A stretch of DNA of 64,000 bases from Clostridiales bacterium (GTDB lineage Bacteria; Bacillota; Clostridia; Lachnospirales; Lachnospiraceae): positions 87,787 to 151,786 of the forward strand of contig JAGZJZ010000012.1 of NCBI GenBank assembly GCA_018365455.1, read 5' to 3'. Shown piece by piece: positions 16,252 to 25,390 of this stretch. A program made the translations under genes and the position numbers. The notes under the pieces were generated by a model. That model was not told where the DNA came from. It saw only the letters and a list, made by a program, of their open reading frames with translations, and did not search any database. Positions within the stretch are counted from its first letter, which is position 1. Every line of letters begins with the position of its first letter.

Positions 16252-17139
16252 CTACACTTTCTCAATCTTCAACTTGCCAAGCAAACCTGACGGCTTCACA
16301 AGAAGTACGATGACCAGAACGCCGAACACGATTGCATCTGCCAGCTGTGTGGAAATATACGCTTTGGAAAGACTTTCAATCACGCCCAGAAGGATTCCTC
16401 CAAGCATTGCCCCGGGGATGCTTCCGATACCGCCCAGGACTGCTGCTACGAATGCCTTGATTCCCGGAAGAGCTCCAAGGGTTGGAAGAAGTGTCTCATA
16501 TTGTGCGATAAATAATATACCGGCAACGGCTGCAAGTGCAGAACCAATTGCAAACGTCATGGAAATCGTCTTATTTACACTGATTCCCATCAGTTCCGCG
16601 GCGCCTTTATCTTCCGATACCGCACGCATAGCCCTGCCCGCCTTGGTCTTGTTGATAAATGTTGTAAGGGCAATCATACAAACCGTAGTAACCACCAGCG
16701 TTACAATGGTAATACCGGAAATGTTAAGAGAACCAATCTTAATAGATGGAACTTTAATAATCGAACCAAACGGAATCGGTGTTGCTTTGAAAATCAGCAA
16801 TGCCAGATTCTGAAGCAGATAACTGACACCAATTGCGGTGATCAGTACAGCCAGAGGCTGTGCATTTCGCAAGGGCTTATAAGCCACTTTTTCAATTACA
16901 ACTCCTAAGACGGCACATACTAAAATCGTCAGTAAAATCGCTACCACCGGGTTTAAATGCAGCAGTGCCACGAATACATACAGAGAGTACGCTCCTACCA
17001 TAATAATATCGCCATGGGCAAAGTTGATCATTTTTGCAATACCATAAACCATCGTATAACCCAGAGCAATTAAGGCATAGATACTTCCTGTTCTCAAACC
17101 ATTAATTAATTGTTCTAAAATATTGTTAATCAGGTCCAT
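16252..17139 (-). CDS. livH: Branched-chain amino-acid ABC transporter permease LivH
   Basis: 295 residues, about eight membrane segments, with the LivH signatures GSIYALIALGYTMVYGI, MINFAHGDIIMVGAY, GRAMRAVSEDKGAAELMGI and AVLGGIGSIPGAMLGG. It forms the translocation pore with LivM. It is the first gene after its own promoter (17188-17216) and is separated from livJ by a strong terminator, so permease and binding-protein levels can differ. ATG after AAAGGTGGAG. Confidence 0.95.
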   Translation of the reverse strand: MDLINNILEQLINGLRTGSIYALIALGYTMVYGIAKMINFAHGDIIMVGAYSLYVFVALLHLNPVVAILLTILVCAVLGVVIEKVAYKPLRNAQPLAVLITAIGVSYLLQNLALLIFKATPIPFGSIIKVPSIKIGSLNISGITIVTLVVTTVCMIALTTFINKTKAGRAMRAVSEDKGAAELMGISVNKTISMTFAIGSALAAVAGILFIAQYETLLPTLGALPGIKAFVAAVLGGIGSIPGAMLGGILLGVIESLSKAYISTQLADAIVFGVLVIVLLVKPSGLLGKLKIEKV

Positions 17140-17162
17140 TTCTCTCCACCTTTCTCAATTCA

Positions 17163-17216
17163 TTAGTTATATAAACTAACTTTTTTTATTGTAATATAAT
17201 TAAGATGTGCTTGCAA
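17163..17216 (-). promoter_or_regulatory. livH promoter with inverted repeat
   Basis: Minus-strand -35 TTGCAA (17211-17216) and -10 TACAAT (17188-17193), spacer 17 bp. Immediately downstream lies the inverted repeat TTAGTT-ATATA-AACTAA (17163-17179), a possible operator at the transcription start. The rest of the livJ-livH gap (17217-17359, 17400-17510) shows nothing more. Confidence 0.65.
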
Positions 17217-17359
17217 GAATTATCGAGAAAAAAATGAAATTTACCCATTATTTGTCGTAATAAATATGCATTTTTACCCTGTAAAAGGATATTTCCTCCA
17301 GATCACATCGAATTTCTGCTGTCGAACAAATGTCTGCCCACAGCAAACATTCATCTGCT

Positions 17360-17399
17360 AAAAAAAGAAGACAGCTCTTCTTCACTGTCTTCTTTTTTT
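17360..17399 (-). terminator. Terminator after livJ
   Basis: AAAAAAGAAGACAG (17361-17374) pairs with CTGTCTTCTTTTTTT (17385-17399) around CTCTTCTTCA; U-rich on the minus transcript. It isolates livJ from livHMGF, apart from readthrough. Confidence 0.85.
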
Positions 17400-17510
17400 C
17401 TTGAAAATCTGAACCATTCATTGATGCAGCCCGCTGCACCCGCAGAATAATTCGAATCCTCTGATACAAAAATCCTGCATGTAATACACCATTAAATGCG
17501 CACTACAAGA

Positions 17511-18755
17511 TTATTTGTCTGTATACTTATAAGCTCCGTCTTTTACTTCCACGAACTTAACTGCCTTTACAGCAGAACCGGTTGCTTCAAAGGTCATGCC
17601 TTCGCCAGTCAGTCCGTCAACAGAGATTTCCGGCATAGCTGCAATTAAGTCTGCACTTTCAATACTTCCTGCCTTTTCCATTGCTGCTTTGAATGTATAT
17701 ACGGTATCGTATGCATCTGCTGCAAACTGGTCAGGCGTTGCTTTATAAGCATCCTGATAAGCTTTTACAAAATTCTGAACTCTGGAATCATCAACGGTTG
17801 CACAGAATGGACTGGAGAAGATACATCCTTCTACCGTAGCTTTATCTGTTACTGTGTCTAAGACACCGTCCCATCCGTCAGATCCGATAAACTGAACATC
17901 AATTCCCATATCTGCTGCCTGTTTTGTAATATAAGTTACATCCTGATAATAAGCCGGAACATAGATTGCATCTGCATCAGTTCCTTTGATTTTTGTAAGC
18001 TGTGTGTTAAATTCAACATCATTTGTCTGGAATGCTTCGCTGGCAACTATTTCTGCACCTTTTGCTTTTACTTCTTCTTCAAACGCTGTCTGAAGTCCGG
18101 TACTGTATTCATCTGCTGCATTGTAGATTACTGCAATCTTCTTTAATCCAAGTGTATCTACTGCGTAGTCTGCCATAGCAACACCCTGTGCCTGATCTGA
18201 GAAGCAGATACGGAAAGCATTGTCATTGGCAATACAGCCGTCTGCTGAACCGGAAGGTGTAATCTGAAGAATGCCATCCGCAAAAGTCTGGTCTACAATT
18301 GCCATACATGCTCCGCTTGTAACACCGCCCATAACAGCATTGATTCCCTTATCCATTAAGGAATTGTAAGCCTGGGTAGCTTTATCTTCTGTTGCTTCAT
18401 CATCTGCAAATTCTAATGCAAATTTATAAGTTTTATCGCCAACTTTTACTCCACCGGCATCATTTACTTCTTTGATTGCAATTTCAGCACCCTGTTTTAC
18501 GCTGGTTCCATATGATGCTGCCGCTCCGGTAAGAGGTCCGATTCCTCCAATTAAAAATGTCTCCGCATCGCCTGTATCTGCAGCTGCCGTGTCATTCGCT
18601 GCCTCACTGCCCGCAGCTTCACTTCCTGCTGCTTCTGTTGTACCTGTAGTTCCCGCTTCCGTTGTCTTCGTATCACCGCCGCCGCAGCCTGCCAGAGATG
18701 CAACTACCACAGATGCAATCGCAATTGCGCTCAAAAACTGTCTAACTTTTTTCAT
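17511..18755 (-). CDS. livJ: Branched-chain amino-acid binding lipoprotein (LivJ/LivK type)
   Basis: 414 residues. Lipoprotein signal peptide with lipobox SLAGC (Cys24), then an Ala/Thr/Glu-rich linker (TKTTEAGTTGTTEAAGSEAA) and a type I periplasmic-binding fold: FLIGGIGPLTGAAASYG, KFALEFADDEATEDKATQAY, GGVTSGACMAIVDQTF and FQTNDVEFNTQLTKIKGTDA. Captures branched-chain amino acids at the outer membrane face for LivHMGF. Strong own promoter upstream and own terminator downstream. The Gly-Gly-Gly after Cys24 and the acidic linker are common in Lachnospiraceae lipoproteins. Confidence 0.94.
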   Translation of the reverse strand: MKKVRQFLSAIAIASVVVASLAGCGGGDTKTTEAGTTGTTEAAGSEAAGSEAANDTAAADTGDAETFLIGGIGPLTGAAASYGTSVKQGAEIAIKEVNDAGGVKVGDKTYKFALEFADDEATEDKATQAYNSLMDKGINAVMGGVTSGACMAIVDQTFADGILQITPSGSADGCIANDNAFRICFSDQAQGVAMADYAVDTLGLKKIAVIYNAADEYSTGLQTAFEEEVKAKGAEIVASEAFQTNDVEFNTQLTKIKGTDADAIYVPAYYQDVTYITKQAADMGIDVQFIGSDGWDGVLDTVTDKATVEGCIFSSPFCATVDDSRVQNFVKAYQDAYKATPDQFAADAYDTVYTFKAAMEKAGSIESADLIAAMPEISVDGLTGEGMTFEATGSAVKAVKFVEVKDGAYKYTDK

Positions 18756-18841
18756 AATTATACCTTCCTCCTTATAATTGATACCGAATCATACATTCCG
18801 GTAGACAATACCCCCTGAAAAATCAAGGGACTTTGCGTATA

Positions 18842-18870
18842 ATAATACCGCCTTATAAAATCTTTGTCAA
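18842..18870 (-). promoter_or_regulatory. livJ promoter
   Basis: Minus strand -35 TTGACA (18865-18870), -10 TATTAT (18842-18847), spacer 17 bp. Followed by a leader of about 80 nt and the AAGGAGG site. Confidence 0.8.
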
Positions 18871-18885
18871 TCCCCATTTTACCTA

Positions 18886-18921
18886 TAGCGTGTATGAAAA
18901 TTCAATCCCGCCGGCAGAATT
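18886..18921. repeat. Truncated family A repeat (left end only)
   Basis: TAGCGTGTATGAAAATTCAATCCCGCCGGCAGA matches the left end of the element at 7361-7392 with a few substitutions; the rest is absent. It lies between livJ and the DUF2238-like gene. Confidence 0.55.
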
Positions 18922-19033
18922 CATGATTTTTTTTATAATACCTCATAATTCCACTTTCTTATTTTTCTTTTTATGTTATAATTCATTTACATAAAAAATT
19001 TTAATCCACCCCTGAAAGGAGATTCTTCCCCTG

Positions 19034-19891
19034 ATGAAGAAAAAACTGAAATGCATATGGAAAGCTCTGGGCATGGAGCTGAGAGAACACAAAAGTTCAT
19101 TTTTTGTCTATTTTGTTTTGCGGGCACTGGTCATCATCATGATGATCATGCAGCTCTTTAACCAAAACTATGAAAATGTATTCCTGTGTGTACTCACCCT
19201 TCTGCTGCTGGTAATCCCAAGCTTTGTACAGATGGAGTTTAAGATTGAACTTCCAACAGCGTTGGAGATTATTATACTCCTCTTCATTTTTGCAGCTGAA
19301 ATCCTTGGAGAAATCAAGTCTTTCTACATCCGTTATCCTATGTGGGATACCCTGCTTCATACTATGAACGGCTTCCTAGCTGCCGCGATCGGCTTTTCCC
19401 TGGTGGATATTTTGAACCGTAGTGAAAAAGTCAAGTTTGAGCTTTCTCCTATTTTTATGGCACTGATTGCCTTTTGTTTCTCCATGACAATCGGCGTGCT
19501 CTGGGAATTCTTTGAGTGCGGCATGGATTTATTCCTGGGATTTGACATGCAGAAGGATACCATTGTAAACAGTATCTCCTCGGTTATGCTGGACCCCAGC
19601 GGAGGGAATACGCCCTACTCCATAGGTAATATTACCAGCGTAGTCATTAACGGAAAAGACTTAGGGCTGGGGGGATATCTGGATATCGGTCTGCTGGATA
19701 CCATGAAGGATATGTTTGTAAACTTCATCGGGGCTGTGGTATTCTCCATTATTGGATTCTTCTACGTGAAAAACCGTGGCAAAGGTAATTTTGCCCGCCG
19801 TTTCATCCCCCACCGTAAAAAAGCAAATGCTGATTTTCTTCATATAGCGGAAACAGAGGAAGAACACGAGGAACAAAACGGGGAACGATAA
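19034..19891 (+). CDS. Membrane protein, DUF2238/YjdF-like
   Basis: 285 residues with about six membrane segments and a charged cytoplasmic tail rich in Glu (HIAETEEEHEEQNGER). The pair of motifs RYPMWDTLLHTMNGFLAA and GVLWEFFECGMDLFLG resembles DUF2238-type membrane proteins, in which Asp/His/Glu residues lie inside the membrane. The function of the family is unknown. ATG preceded by GAAAGGAG. A TATAAT-like hexamer lies near 18975; transcription starts divergently from livJ. No operon partner: the next gene is convergent (kdpE). Confidence 0.65.
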   Translation: MKKKLKCIWKALGMELREHKSSFFVYFVLRALVIIMMIMQLFNQNYENVFLCVLTLLLLVIPSFVQMEFKIELPTALEIIILLFIFAAEILGEIKSFYIRYPMWDTLLHTMNGFLAAAIGFSLVDILNRSEKVKFELSPIFMALIAFCFSMTIGVLWEFFECGMDLFLGFDMQKDTIVNSISSVMLDPSGGNTPYSIGNITSVVINGKDLGLGGYLDIGLLDTMKDMFVNFIGAVVFSIIGFFYVKNRGKGNFARRFIPHRKKANADFLHIAETEEEHEEQNGER

Positions 19892-20017
19892 CTTCCCTGC
19901 CGTTAAAAAATAAATCTCAAATACTATAATATGGAAAGAAGACAGTAAAAGATGTGGTTATAACCGCAGACCTTTCATCACTTAACATGCCTCTCCTAAC
20001 AGAGACGTACTTTCCCA

Positions 20018-20737
20018 CTACGCTTCCTTATTATCCGCCTTTACCATACGATATCCGATTCCGATATGGGTCTGTATATATTTCACATGTTCTTTATCCG
20101 GTTCAATTTTTTTACGAAGGGTTGCCATGTATACCCGCAGGGAGGACAGATCACTTTCCAGAGCATTCGTCCAGACCTTATCCAGAATATACTGATGGGT
20201 AAGTACCTTCCCGACATTTTTAGCCAGCAGACAGAGCAGGTTATACTCCATTGGCATGAGATGAATCTCCCGGTCACCCACCTTTACCGTTGCCGAGGAG
20301 TAATCGATTTCCAGTTCTCCATTGCGAAACACAGCTTCTTCCACGTTCCCTTTTGATTCCAGGTACTGTATCCGCCGAAGCGTAGAGCGCAGCCTGGCTA
20401 ACAGTTCCTCTACACTAAAAGGCTTGGTGAGATAGTCATCCGCTCCGGCGTCAAGTGCCTTGATCTTATCTCTGTCATCGTTTCTGGCACTGATCACAAT
20501 GATGGGTGCCACAGACCATGAACGTATTTTTTTTATTACTTCAATGCCATCCATATCCGGCAGCCCAAGATCCATCAGGAAAATGTCCGGTTTAGCTGAC
20601 ACGGCGCTCATAATTGCCTGGGTACCGTTAACCGCTGTCTGGTATTTGTAATTCTGTGTCTCCAGGGTTGTGGTAATCAGATTTCTAACCGGCGCATCGT
20701 CTTCGACTACCAGTATCTGTGGTTTTCCATTAATCAT
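20018..20737 (-). CDS. kdpE: KdpE-like response regulator
   Basis: 239 residues. OmpR/PhoB class: receiver with acidic pocket Glu12-Asp13-Asp14, phospho-acceptor Asp56 (DIFLMDLGLPD) and Lys in LTKPF, then a winged-helix DNA-binding domain (about 140-235; IHLMPMEYNLLCLLAKNVG, SDLSSLRVYMATLRKKIE). Its ATG overlaps the kdpD stop by 4 nt, so the pair is translationally coupled. Predicted to bind tandem 7-bp repeats with 11-bp period such as those found upstream of kdpD and of the small gene at 23641. No kdpFABC potassium pump is present in the window. Confidence 0.9.
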   Translation of the reverse strand: MINGKPQILVVEDDAPVRNLITTTLETQNYKYQTAVNGTQAIMSAVSAKPDIFLMDLGLPDMDGIEVIKKIRSWSVAPIIVISARNDDRDKIKALDAGADDYLTKPFSVEELLARLRSTLRRIQYLESKGNVEEAVFRNGELEIDYSSATVKVGDREIHLMPMEYNLLCLLAKNVGKVLTHQYILDKVWTNALESDLSSLRVYMATLRKKIEPDKEHVKYIQTHIGIGYRMVKADNKEA

Positions 20738-23418
20738 GTTAGGTGTACCTCCTCTGCTTTTAGCGTAAATCTGAATATAGTCCCATTGGGCATGTTATCA
20801 TGTATGGTAAGGTCTCCGCCGTGGGCAGTAATAATGGATTTACACAATGCCAGCCCCAGCCCCATGCCTCTTCTTCCATCCGCAACGGAATTATTAGCAG
20901 TATAAAACATGTCAAACAGGCGTTTTTTATCTTCATTCGGAATGCCATTTCCATCGTCCGCAATTTCTACCTGAACCCTGCCGCCCCGGCTCTTCGTCGT
21001 GATTGTGATATGGGAGCCCGGAGGAGTATACTTAATTGCATTGTCCACCAGATTAATAAACACCTGCACAATCAGCTTGATATCCATTCTGGCAACCTGA
21101 AGGTCATCCTCCTGTTTTACCTCTATAAAATGCTCCTCTGCTTTTCTGCTGATATGGCTCAGGGCTTCCGTAATTGCCTCATCCAGAAGCTCCGCCTGCA
21201 TATTGAGCCGCATAGTTCCATTATCAATGCGGGTGACCGAAAGCAGATTTTCCACCAGGTTTATCAGCCACATAGAGTCGTCATAAATATCAATATATAA
21301 TTTTTTCCTCTGTTCTTCACTGATTTTGTCTTCATTTCCAATCAGGACGCTGGCATTCCCCGAAATACTGGTAAGGGGTGTCCTTAGATCGTGAGAAATG
21401 GAACGCAGCAAATTGGCACGCAGCTGTTCCTGCTGTAATTTTACTGCTGCTTCCTTGCGCTCTGCAACCAGCTGGTCTTTCTCCATCGCCAGGGCACATT
21501 CATTTAATATTGCACTCATAATACCGGCTTCAAATGCCTGAAGTTCTTTTCCTTCCATATCAATCCCCACTACCGCAAATACCCGTTCGCTGCTTCTGAC
21601 TGCCAGGTACAGGCACTTTACTCCAGGCAGAGTCGTTGTAGAAAATCCGGCATGCTTATTATTCTTAAAAACCCACTGGGCTACTGCTCTTTCTTCCTTC
21701 CGATCATAGTAAAACTCCCTTTGTCCATGGCTAGATTTAAAGACAATCGGCTGCGGGTCCATCTGGGGATTCCCCAGGTAAAACACCACATTGCGTTCCA
21801 GCAGCTTGCTAAGCTGCCTGGCGGTACTTAAGGATATTTCTTTTGCATCCACCGCTTTCTGAAGCTTCTGGCTTGTTTCCAGTAAAATTTCTGTCCGGTA
21901 AGATTTCTTAACCGCCTGCTTTGCCTGATCCTTTACCTTTTGTGTCAGGGTAGCTCCAATCAGGGCTGACAAAAACATGATACCGAAAGTCACGATATAA
22001 GAAGGATCATTTACGGACAGTGTCTGTTTGGGATCCGTAAAGCAAAAGTTAAATATCATGACACTGAAAACACTGGACAAAAGACTGCACAGCTTAATCC
22101 TGGTGAGCAGGGAAATCGTCAGAACTCCCAAAATATAAACCATAATCAGATTTGCATCGCTGAAATTCCAAAAGGAAAACAAATAGGCAATAAGAGTGGA
22201 AACCGTTAATATTCCTGCCGAGATCAGGATATCAATGCCAAGCGTCTCAGGTGAAACCGGTGAGCGGAATCTCTTTTTGCGGTATTTCTTTTTATAAGCG
22301 TCCGGTATGACGAAGATCTCCAGTTGTGGCGCCAGTCTGCTCAGCTTTTCAGAAAAGCTTTCCTTCATGGAGAACCACGCCCTTTTCGTATTGGTTCTTC
22401 CCAGAACTATTTTTGTAACCCTTGCTACCTTAGCATATTCCGCGATCTGTTCCACAATATCCTCTCCATAAGAGGTCACTGTCTTTGCGCCCAGCTGTTC
22501 GGCAAGTATGGTATTCGTGCGAAGTCTCTCTACATCCTCCTTCGTATACTGGGTAAAATCAGAGTTCTCTACAAAAAATGCAGTAAATTTCCCCCGGAAT
22601 GCCGATGCCATTCTGGCTGCCTGACGAATGACTTTTTCATTGGACGGTGCCGGGGATAAACAGATTAAAATGTGCTCTGCCGCCCCTGCTTCTCCTGTCT
22701 GAAAAGATTTTTCCTGCATTAGATTAACCCGGTCTGCCATACGCCTCAGGGCAATTTCACGCAGGGATACCAAATTGTCAGACGTAAAAAAATGATTTAA
22801 TGCCTGCTCTGCAAGGCTTTCTTTATATATCTTACCGGCTCTTAACCGATCCAGCAGGTCCTCCGGCTCAATATCCACCAGCTCCACCTGATTTGCCTGG
22901 TCAAATACAAAATCCGGTATCCGCTCCTTTACCACAATTCCGGTAATTCCGGCAACAAGATCAATCAGGCTTTCCAGATGCTGTACATTGACTGTAGTAT
23001 AGACATCAATTCCTTCTTTCAGCAACTCCTGGATATCCTCATATCTTTTCTTATGCCTGCACCCGTACCCATTTGTGTGAGCCAGCTCATCCACCAGAAT
23101 CAGCTGGGGTTTCCGAACCAGTGCACCGTCCAGGTCAAATTCATGCAATGTAATATTCTGATGGTGAATCTCCCTCTGGGGCAATACTTCCAGACCCTGC
23201 ACCAATGCCGCAGTTGCCGGCCTGGCATGGGGCTCTATATATCCTGCAACGACATCCAGACCCGTCTCTTTTGCCTCATGGGCAGACGCAAGCATGGCAT
23301 AGGTTTTCCCTACGCCTGCCGCATATCCAAAAAATATCTTTAATCTTCCTTTTGTCCTGGATGCTTCCTCTTCCAGCTTCTTTAACAGCACCTCTGGTTT
23401 ACGGTATTCTTCTGCCAT
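20734..23418 (-). CDS. kdpD: KdpD-like sensor histidine kinase
   Basis: 894 residues, full KdpD architecture. N-terminal KdpD domain (about 20-230) with Walker-type FFGYAAGVGKTYAML and VDELAHTN. A universal-stress-protein-like region (about 250-370) is followed by DUF4118 with four membrane segments (about 400-500) and a GAF-like region. The kinase module has the phospho-acceptor His676 in SISHDLRTPLTSI, then VDNAIKYTPPG and ADDGNGIP and a G2 box RGMGLGLALCK. Senses K+ limitation, ionic strength or c-di-AMP in other bacteria; the c-di-AMP site of the USP domain cannot be confirmed by eye. Expressed from its own promoter carrying a KdpE-type site, so probably autoregulated. Confidence 0.93.
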   Translation of the reverse strand: MAEEYRKPEVLLKKLEEEASRTKGRLKIFFGYAAGVGKTYAMLASAHEAKETGLDVVAGYIEPHARPATAALVQGLEVLPQREIHHQNITLHEFDLDGALVRKPQLILVDELAHTNGYGCRHKKRYEDIQELLKEGIDVYTTVNVQHLESLIDLVAGITGIVVKERIPDFVFDQANQVELVDIEPEDLLDRLRAGKIYKESLAEQALNHFFTSDNLVSLREIALRRMADRVNLMQEKSFQTGEAGAAEHILICLSPAPSNEKVIRQAARMASAFRGKFTAFFVENSDFTQYTKEDVERLRTNTILAEQLGAKTVTSYGEDIVEQIAEYAKVARVTKIVLGRTNTKRAWFSMKESFSEKLSRLAPQLEIFVIPDAYKKKYRKKRFRSPVSPETLGIDILISAGILTVSTLIAYLFSFWNFSDANLIMVYILGVLTISLLTRIKLCSLLSSVFSVMIFNFCFTDPKQTLSVNDPSYIVTFGIMFLSALIGATLTQKVKDQAKQAVKKSYRTEILLETSQKLQKAVDAKEISLSTARQLSKLLERNVVFYLGNPQMDPQPIVFKSSHGQREFYYDRKEERAVAQWVFKNNKHAGFSTTTLPGVKCLYLAVRSSERVFAVVGIDMEGKELQAFEAGIMSAILNECALAMEKDQLVAERKEAAVKLQQEQLRANLLRSISHDLRTPLTSISGNASVLIGNEDKISEEQRKKLYIDIYDDSMWLINLVENLLSVTRIDNGTMRLNMQAELLDEAITEALSHISRKAEEHFIEVKQEDDLQVARMDIKLIVQVFINLVDNAIKYTPPGSHITITTKSRGGRVQVEIADDGNGIPNEDKKRLFDMFYTANNSVADGRRGMGLGLALCKSIITAHGGDLTIHDNMPNGTIFRFTLKAEEVHLT

Positions 23419-23550
23419 GGCTCACACCTTCCTCGGTAACAGTATACCACATCTGTTCCAAAAATCTATTCCCATTTAGCAATTCCAGCTAATCCCAATA
23501 CCAACTTAAATTATCCTGTTTTACAGTTAATTTCACCTATGATATTGCCG

Positions 23551-23616
23551 ATTATAACAGACCAAAGATTAAATAGGCATAACAGATATGGTGCCTGACA
23601 TTAAAATCACATTAAA
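23551..23616 (-). promoter_or_regulatory. kdpDE promoter with PhoB-class direct repeats
   Basis: Minus strand: TTTAATG-TGAT-TTTAATG (23599-23616), two 7-bp direct repeats with an 11-bp period, lie exactly 42 bp upstream of the -10 TATAAT (23551-23556). A CCTATTTAAT block lies near -35. The arrangement is matched at 23876-23941. Confidence 0.7.
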
Positions 23617-23640
23617 ACGGCATAAAAATAATATTCTTGT

Positions 23641-23823
23641 TTACATGATTCCCAGTGCCCTGTATACCAGCCATATCAAAGTGCCGCCTGCCAAAGCAAT
23701 ACCTCCTACGGATATCATTAATAATAATGCAACTGCAATCTGTCCAAATATCATTGTAAAGAACGGATGACGGTCAACTGCTCCCAAAATATATGTTTCA
23801 TGCACTGCTAAATACTTTTTCAT
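23641..23823 (-). CDS. Small membrane protein, candidate KdpDE regulon member
   Basis: 60 residues from the ATG at 23823: a soluble, charged start (MKKYLAVHETYILGAVDRHP), then one or two hydrophobic stretches (FGQIAVALLLMISVGGIAL, GTLIWLVYRALGIM). I do not recognise a family. Support for it being real: the hydrophobic pattern, a purine-rich site GCAGGTGCAGGATT before the ATG, its own promoter, and the same operator geometry as kdpDE. A longer frame begins at 23850 but lacks a site. It is oriented like kdpDE and lies directly upstream of it. Possible roles are a membrane regulator of KdpD or of a K+ transporter, both speculative. Confidence 0.65.
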   Translation of the reverse strand: MKKYLAVHETYILGAVDRHPFFTMIFGQIAVALLLMISVGGIALAGGTLIWLVYRALGIM

Positions 23824-23875
23824 AATCCTGCACCTGCCTCTGTATTTCAATACATTTCCTGCTTTCTATGGTTTC

Positions 23876-23941
23876 AGTATAGCAAGATTTGAATTAAATA
23901 GGTGTAAGTGTAGAGATACCCTGCGTTAAAATCAAATTAAA
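23876..23941 (-). promoter_or_regulatory. Promoter of the small membrane protein, twin of the kdpDE promoter
   Basis: Minus strand: TTTAATT-TGAT-TTTAACG (23924-23941), 42 bp upstream of -10 TATACT (23876-23881). A CCTATTTAAT block is in the same relative place as in the kdpDE promoter. Confidence 0.7.
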
Positions 23942-24073
23942 ATATCTATTTTGCCGAAACTTCATTTTTTCTATATACAAAATGCACCTGGTTGTTGTAG
24001 AATAACTATATATGGAGATGGCAGTATATGGGAGTTTACATGCCCTCCTGAAATAATGAAAGGGGTATCTATC

Positions 24074-25291
24074 ATGAAAAATTTAATCGTTGGACAATCC
24101 GGAGGACCGACAGCTGTTATTAACAGCAGCCTGTTTGGAGTTATAAAGGAAGGATTACAACACAAGGATAAAATCGATCATGTATATGGTATGATAAATG
24201 GAATTGAAGGATTCTTAAAGGACCATTACATGGATTTAGAAACTGACGTAAGTCAAGAGGCCCTGCAGTCCCTGCGCATCACACCCGGTGCATTCCTGGG
24301 ATCCTGCCGTTATAAACTTCCGGAGGATCTGGAAGATCCCGTTTATCCGGAGCTCTTTAAAAAATTCAAGGCACTGAAGATAGGTTATTTCTTCTATATA
24401 GGAGGAAATGACTCTATGGATACCGTAAGCAAATTGTCGCGTTATGCCGCAAAGCATAAAAGTACTATTCGGATCCTGGGCATTCCCAAGACTATCGATA
24501 ATGACCTGGTACATACGGACCACACGCCCGGCTTTGGAAGCGCTGCAAAATACGTAGCATCTTCCGTCTGTGAAATAGGTATCGATGCCTCAGTATATGA
24601 TACAAAGTCTGTTACCATTGTGGAAATCATGGGCCGTCACGCAGGATGGCTGACTGCCGCCGGAGTATTGGCACGTAAATATGAAGAGGACAACCCTGTG
24701 CTCATTTACCTGCCGGAAGTGGCCTTTGATCAGGCTCTCTTCCTGGAACAGCTTAAAAAAGCACTGGAGAAAAAGAATAACCTTGTTGTATGCGTCTCAG
24801 AAGGCATCCATGATAAAGACGGAAAATTTATCTGCGAATATGCAAGTGAAGTCGGTACCGATACTTTTGGTCACAAAATGCTTACCGGAAGCGGGAAGTA
24901 CCTGGAGAATCTGGTAAAAGATCGTCTGAACGTAAAAGTCCGCTCCGTTGAGCTGAACGTGAACCAGCGTTGTTCCACCTTTACCCAGTCCCTGACCGAT
25001 GCAAGAGAAGCCGCTACAGCCGGATCATTTGCAGTGACAGCCGCTCTGGATGGAGAAACTGGAAAAATGATTACTTTTAACCGCTCTGCCGGAACACCTT
25101 ACGACATATCCTGTGGACTTGCAGATGTAAATGAAGTGTGCAACAAAGAAAAAACCGTACCCCTCCAGTGGATTATCAACGATGGCACGGACATCAGCTC
25201 AGAGTTTGTGGAGTATGCATTACCGCTGATTCAGGGCAATCCGGCTATTCCAATGAAAAACGGTCTGCCAAATTATGCATATCGAAAATGA
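24074..25291 (+). CDS. 6-phosphofructokinase, PPi-dependent type
   Basis: 405 residues from the ATG at 24074; the in-frame extension to 23951 has no homology. The ribosome-binding site is weak (GAAAGGGG). Phosphofructokinase family A: GQSGGPTAVINSSL (7-20), GGNDS (110-114), IPKTIDNDL (137-145, catalytic Asp142), MGRHAGWL and a C-terminal PLQWIINDGTDIS. Asp113 in place of Gly (GGND) and Lys139 (PKTIDND) are the accepted marks of PPi-using enzymes, so it probably makes fructose 1,6-bisphosphate reversibly from pyrophosphate rather than ATP. Monocistronic, divergent from the small membrane protein, with a terminator just downstream. Confidence 0.88.
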   Translation: MKNLIVGQSGGPTAVINSSLFGVIKEGLQHKDKIDHVYGMINGIEGFLKDHYMDLETDVSQEALQSLRITPGAFLGSCRYKLPEDLEDPVYPELFKKFKALKIGYFFYIGGNDSMDTVSKLSRYAAKHKSTIRILGIPKTIDNDLVHTDHTPGFGSAAKYVASSVCEIGIDASVYDTKSVTIVEIMGRHAGWLTAAGVLARKYEEDNPVLIYLPEVAFDQALFLEQLKKALEKKNNLVVCVSEGIHDKDGKFICEYASEVGTDTFGHKMLTGSGKYLENLVKDRLNVKVRSVELNVNQRCSTFTQSLTDAREAATAGSFAVTAALDGETGKMITFNRSAGTPYDISCGLADVNEVCNKEKTVPLQWIINDGTDISSEFVEYALPLIQGNPAIPMKNGLPNYAYRK

Positions 25292-25298
25292 CATGACA

Positions 25299-25324
25299 AA
25301 GGCACCTGGAAAACCAGGTGCCTT
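25299..25324. terminator. Terminator after the phosphofructokinase
   Basis: AAGGCACCTGG (25299-25309) / CCAGGTGCCTT (25314-25324), perfect 11-bp stem with an AAAA loop, then ACTTTATT. It may also serve the convergent proS-ProXp unit. Confidence 0.9.
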
Positions 25325-25390
25325 ACTTTATTACCATTTCATTCCTCAAAATCTCTACTGCCAGCGAAAGCATTTAAAGGAAGGCATATG

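Noticed and set aside
19954..19969. Near-palindrome TGTGGTTATAACCGCA after the DUF2238-like gene
   Set aside because: Short, imperfect, without T run or promoter; could be chance.
20018..23418. KdpDE as part of a kdpFABC operon
   Set aside because: No kdpA, B or C sequence on either side; the downstream gene is convergent and unrelated.
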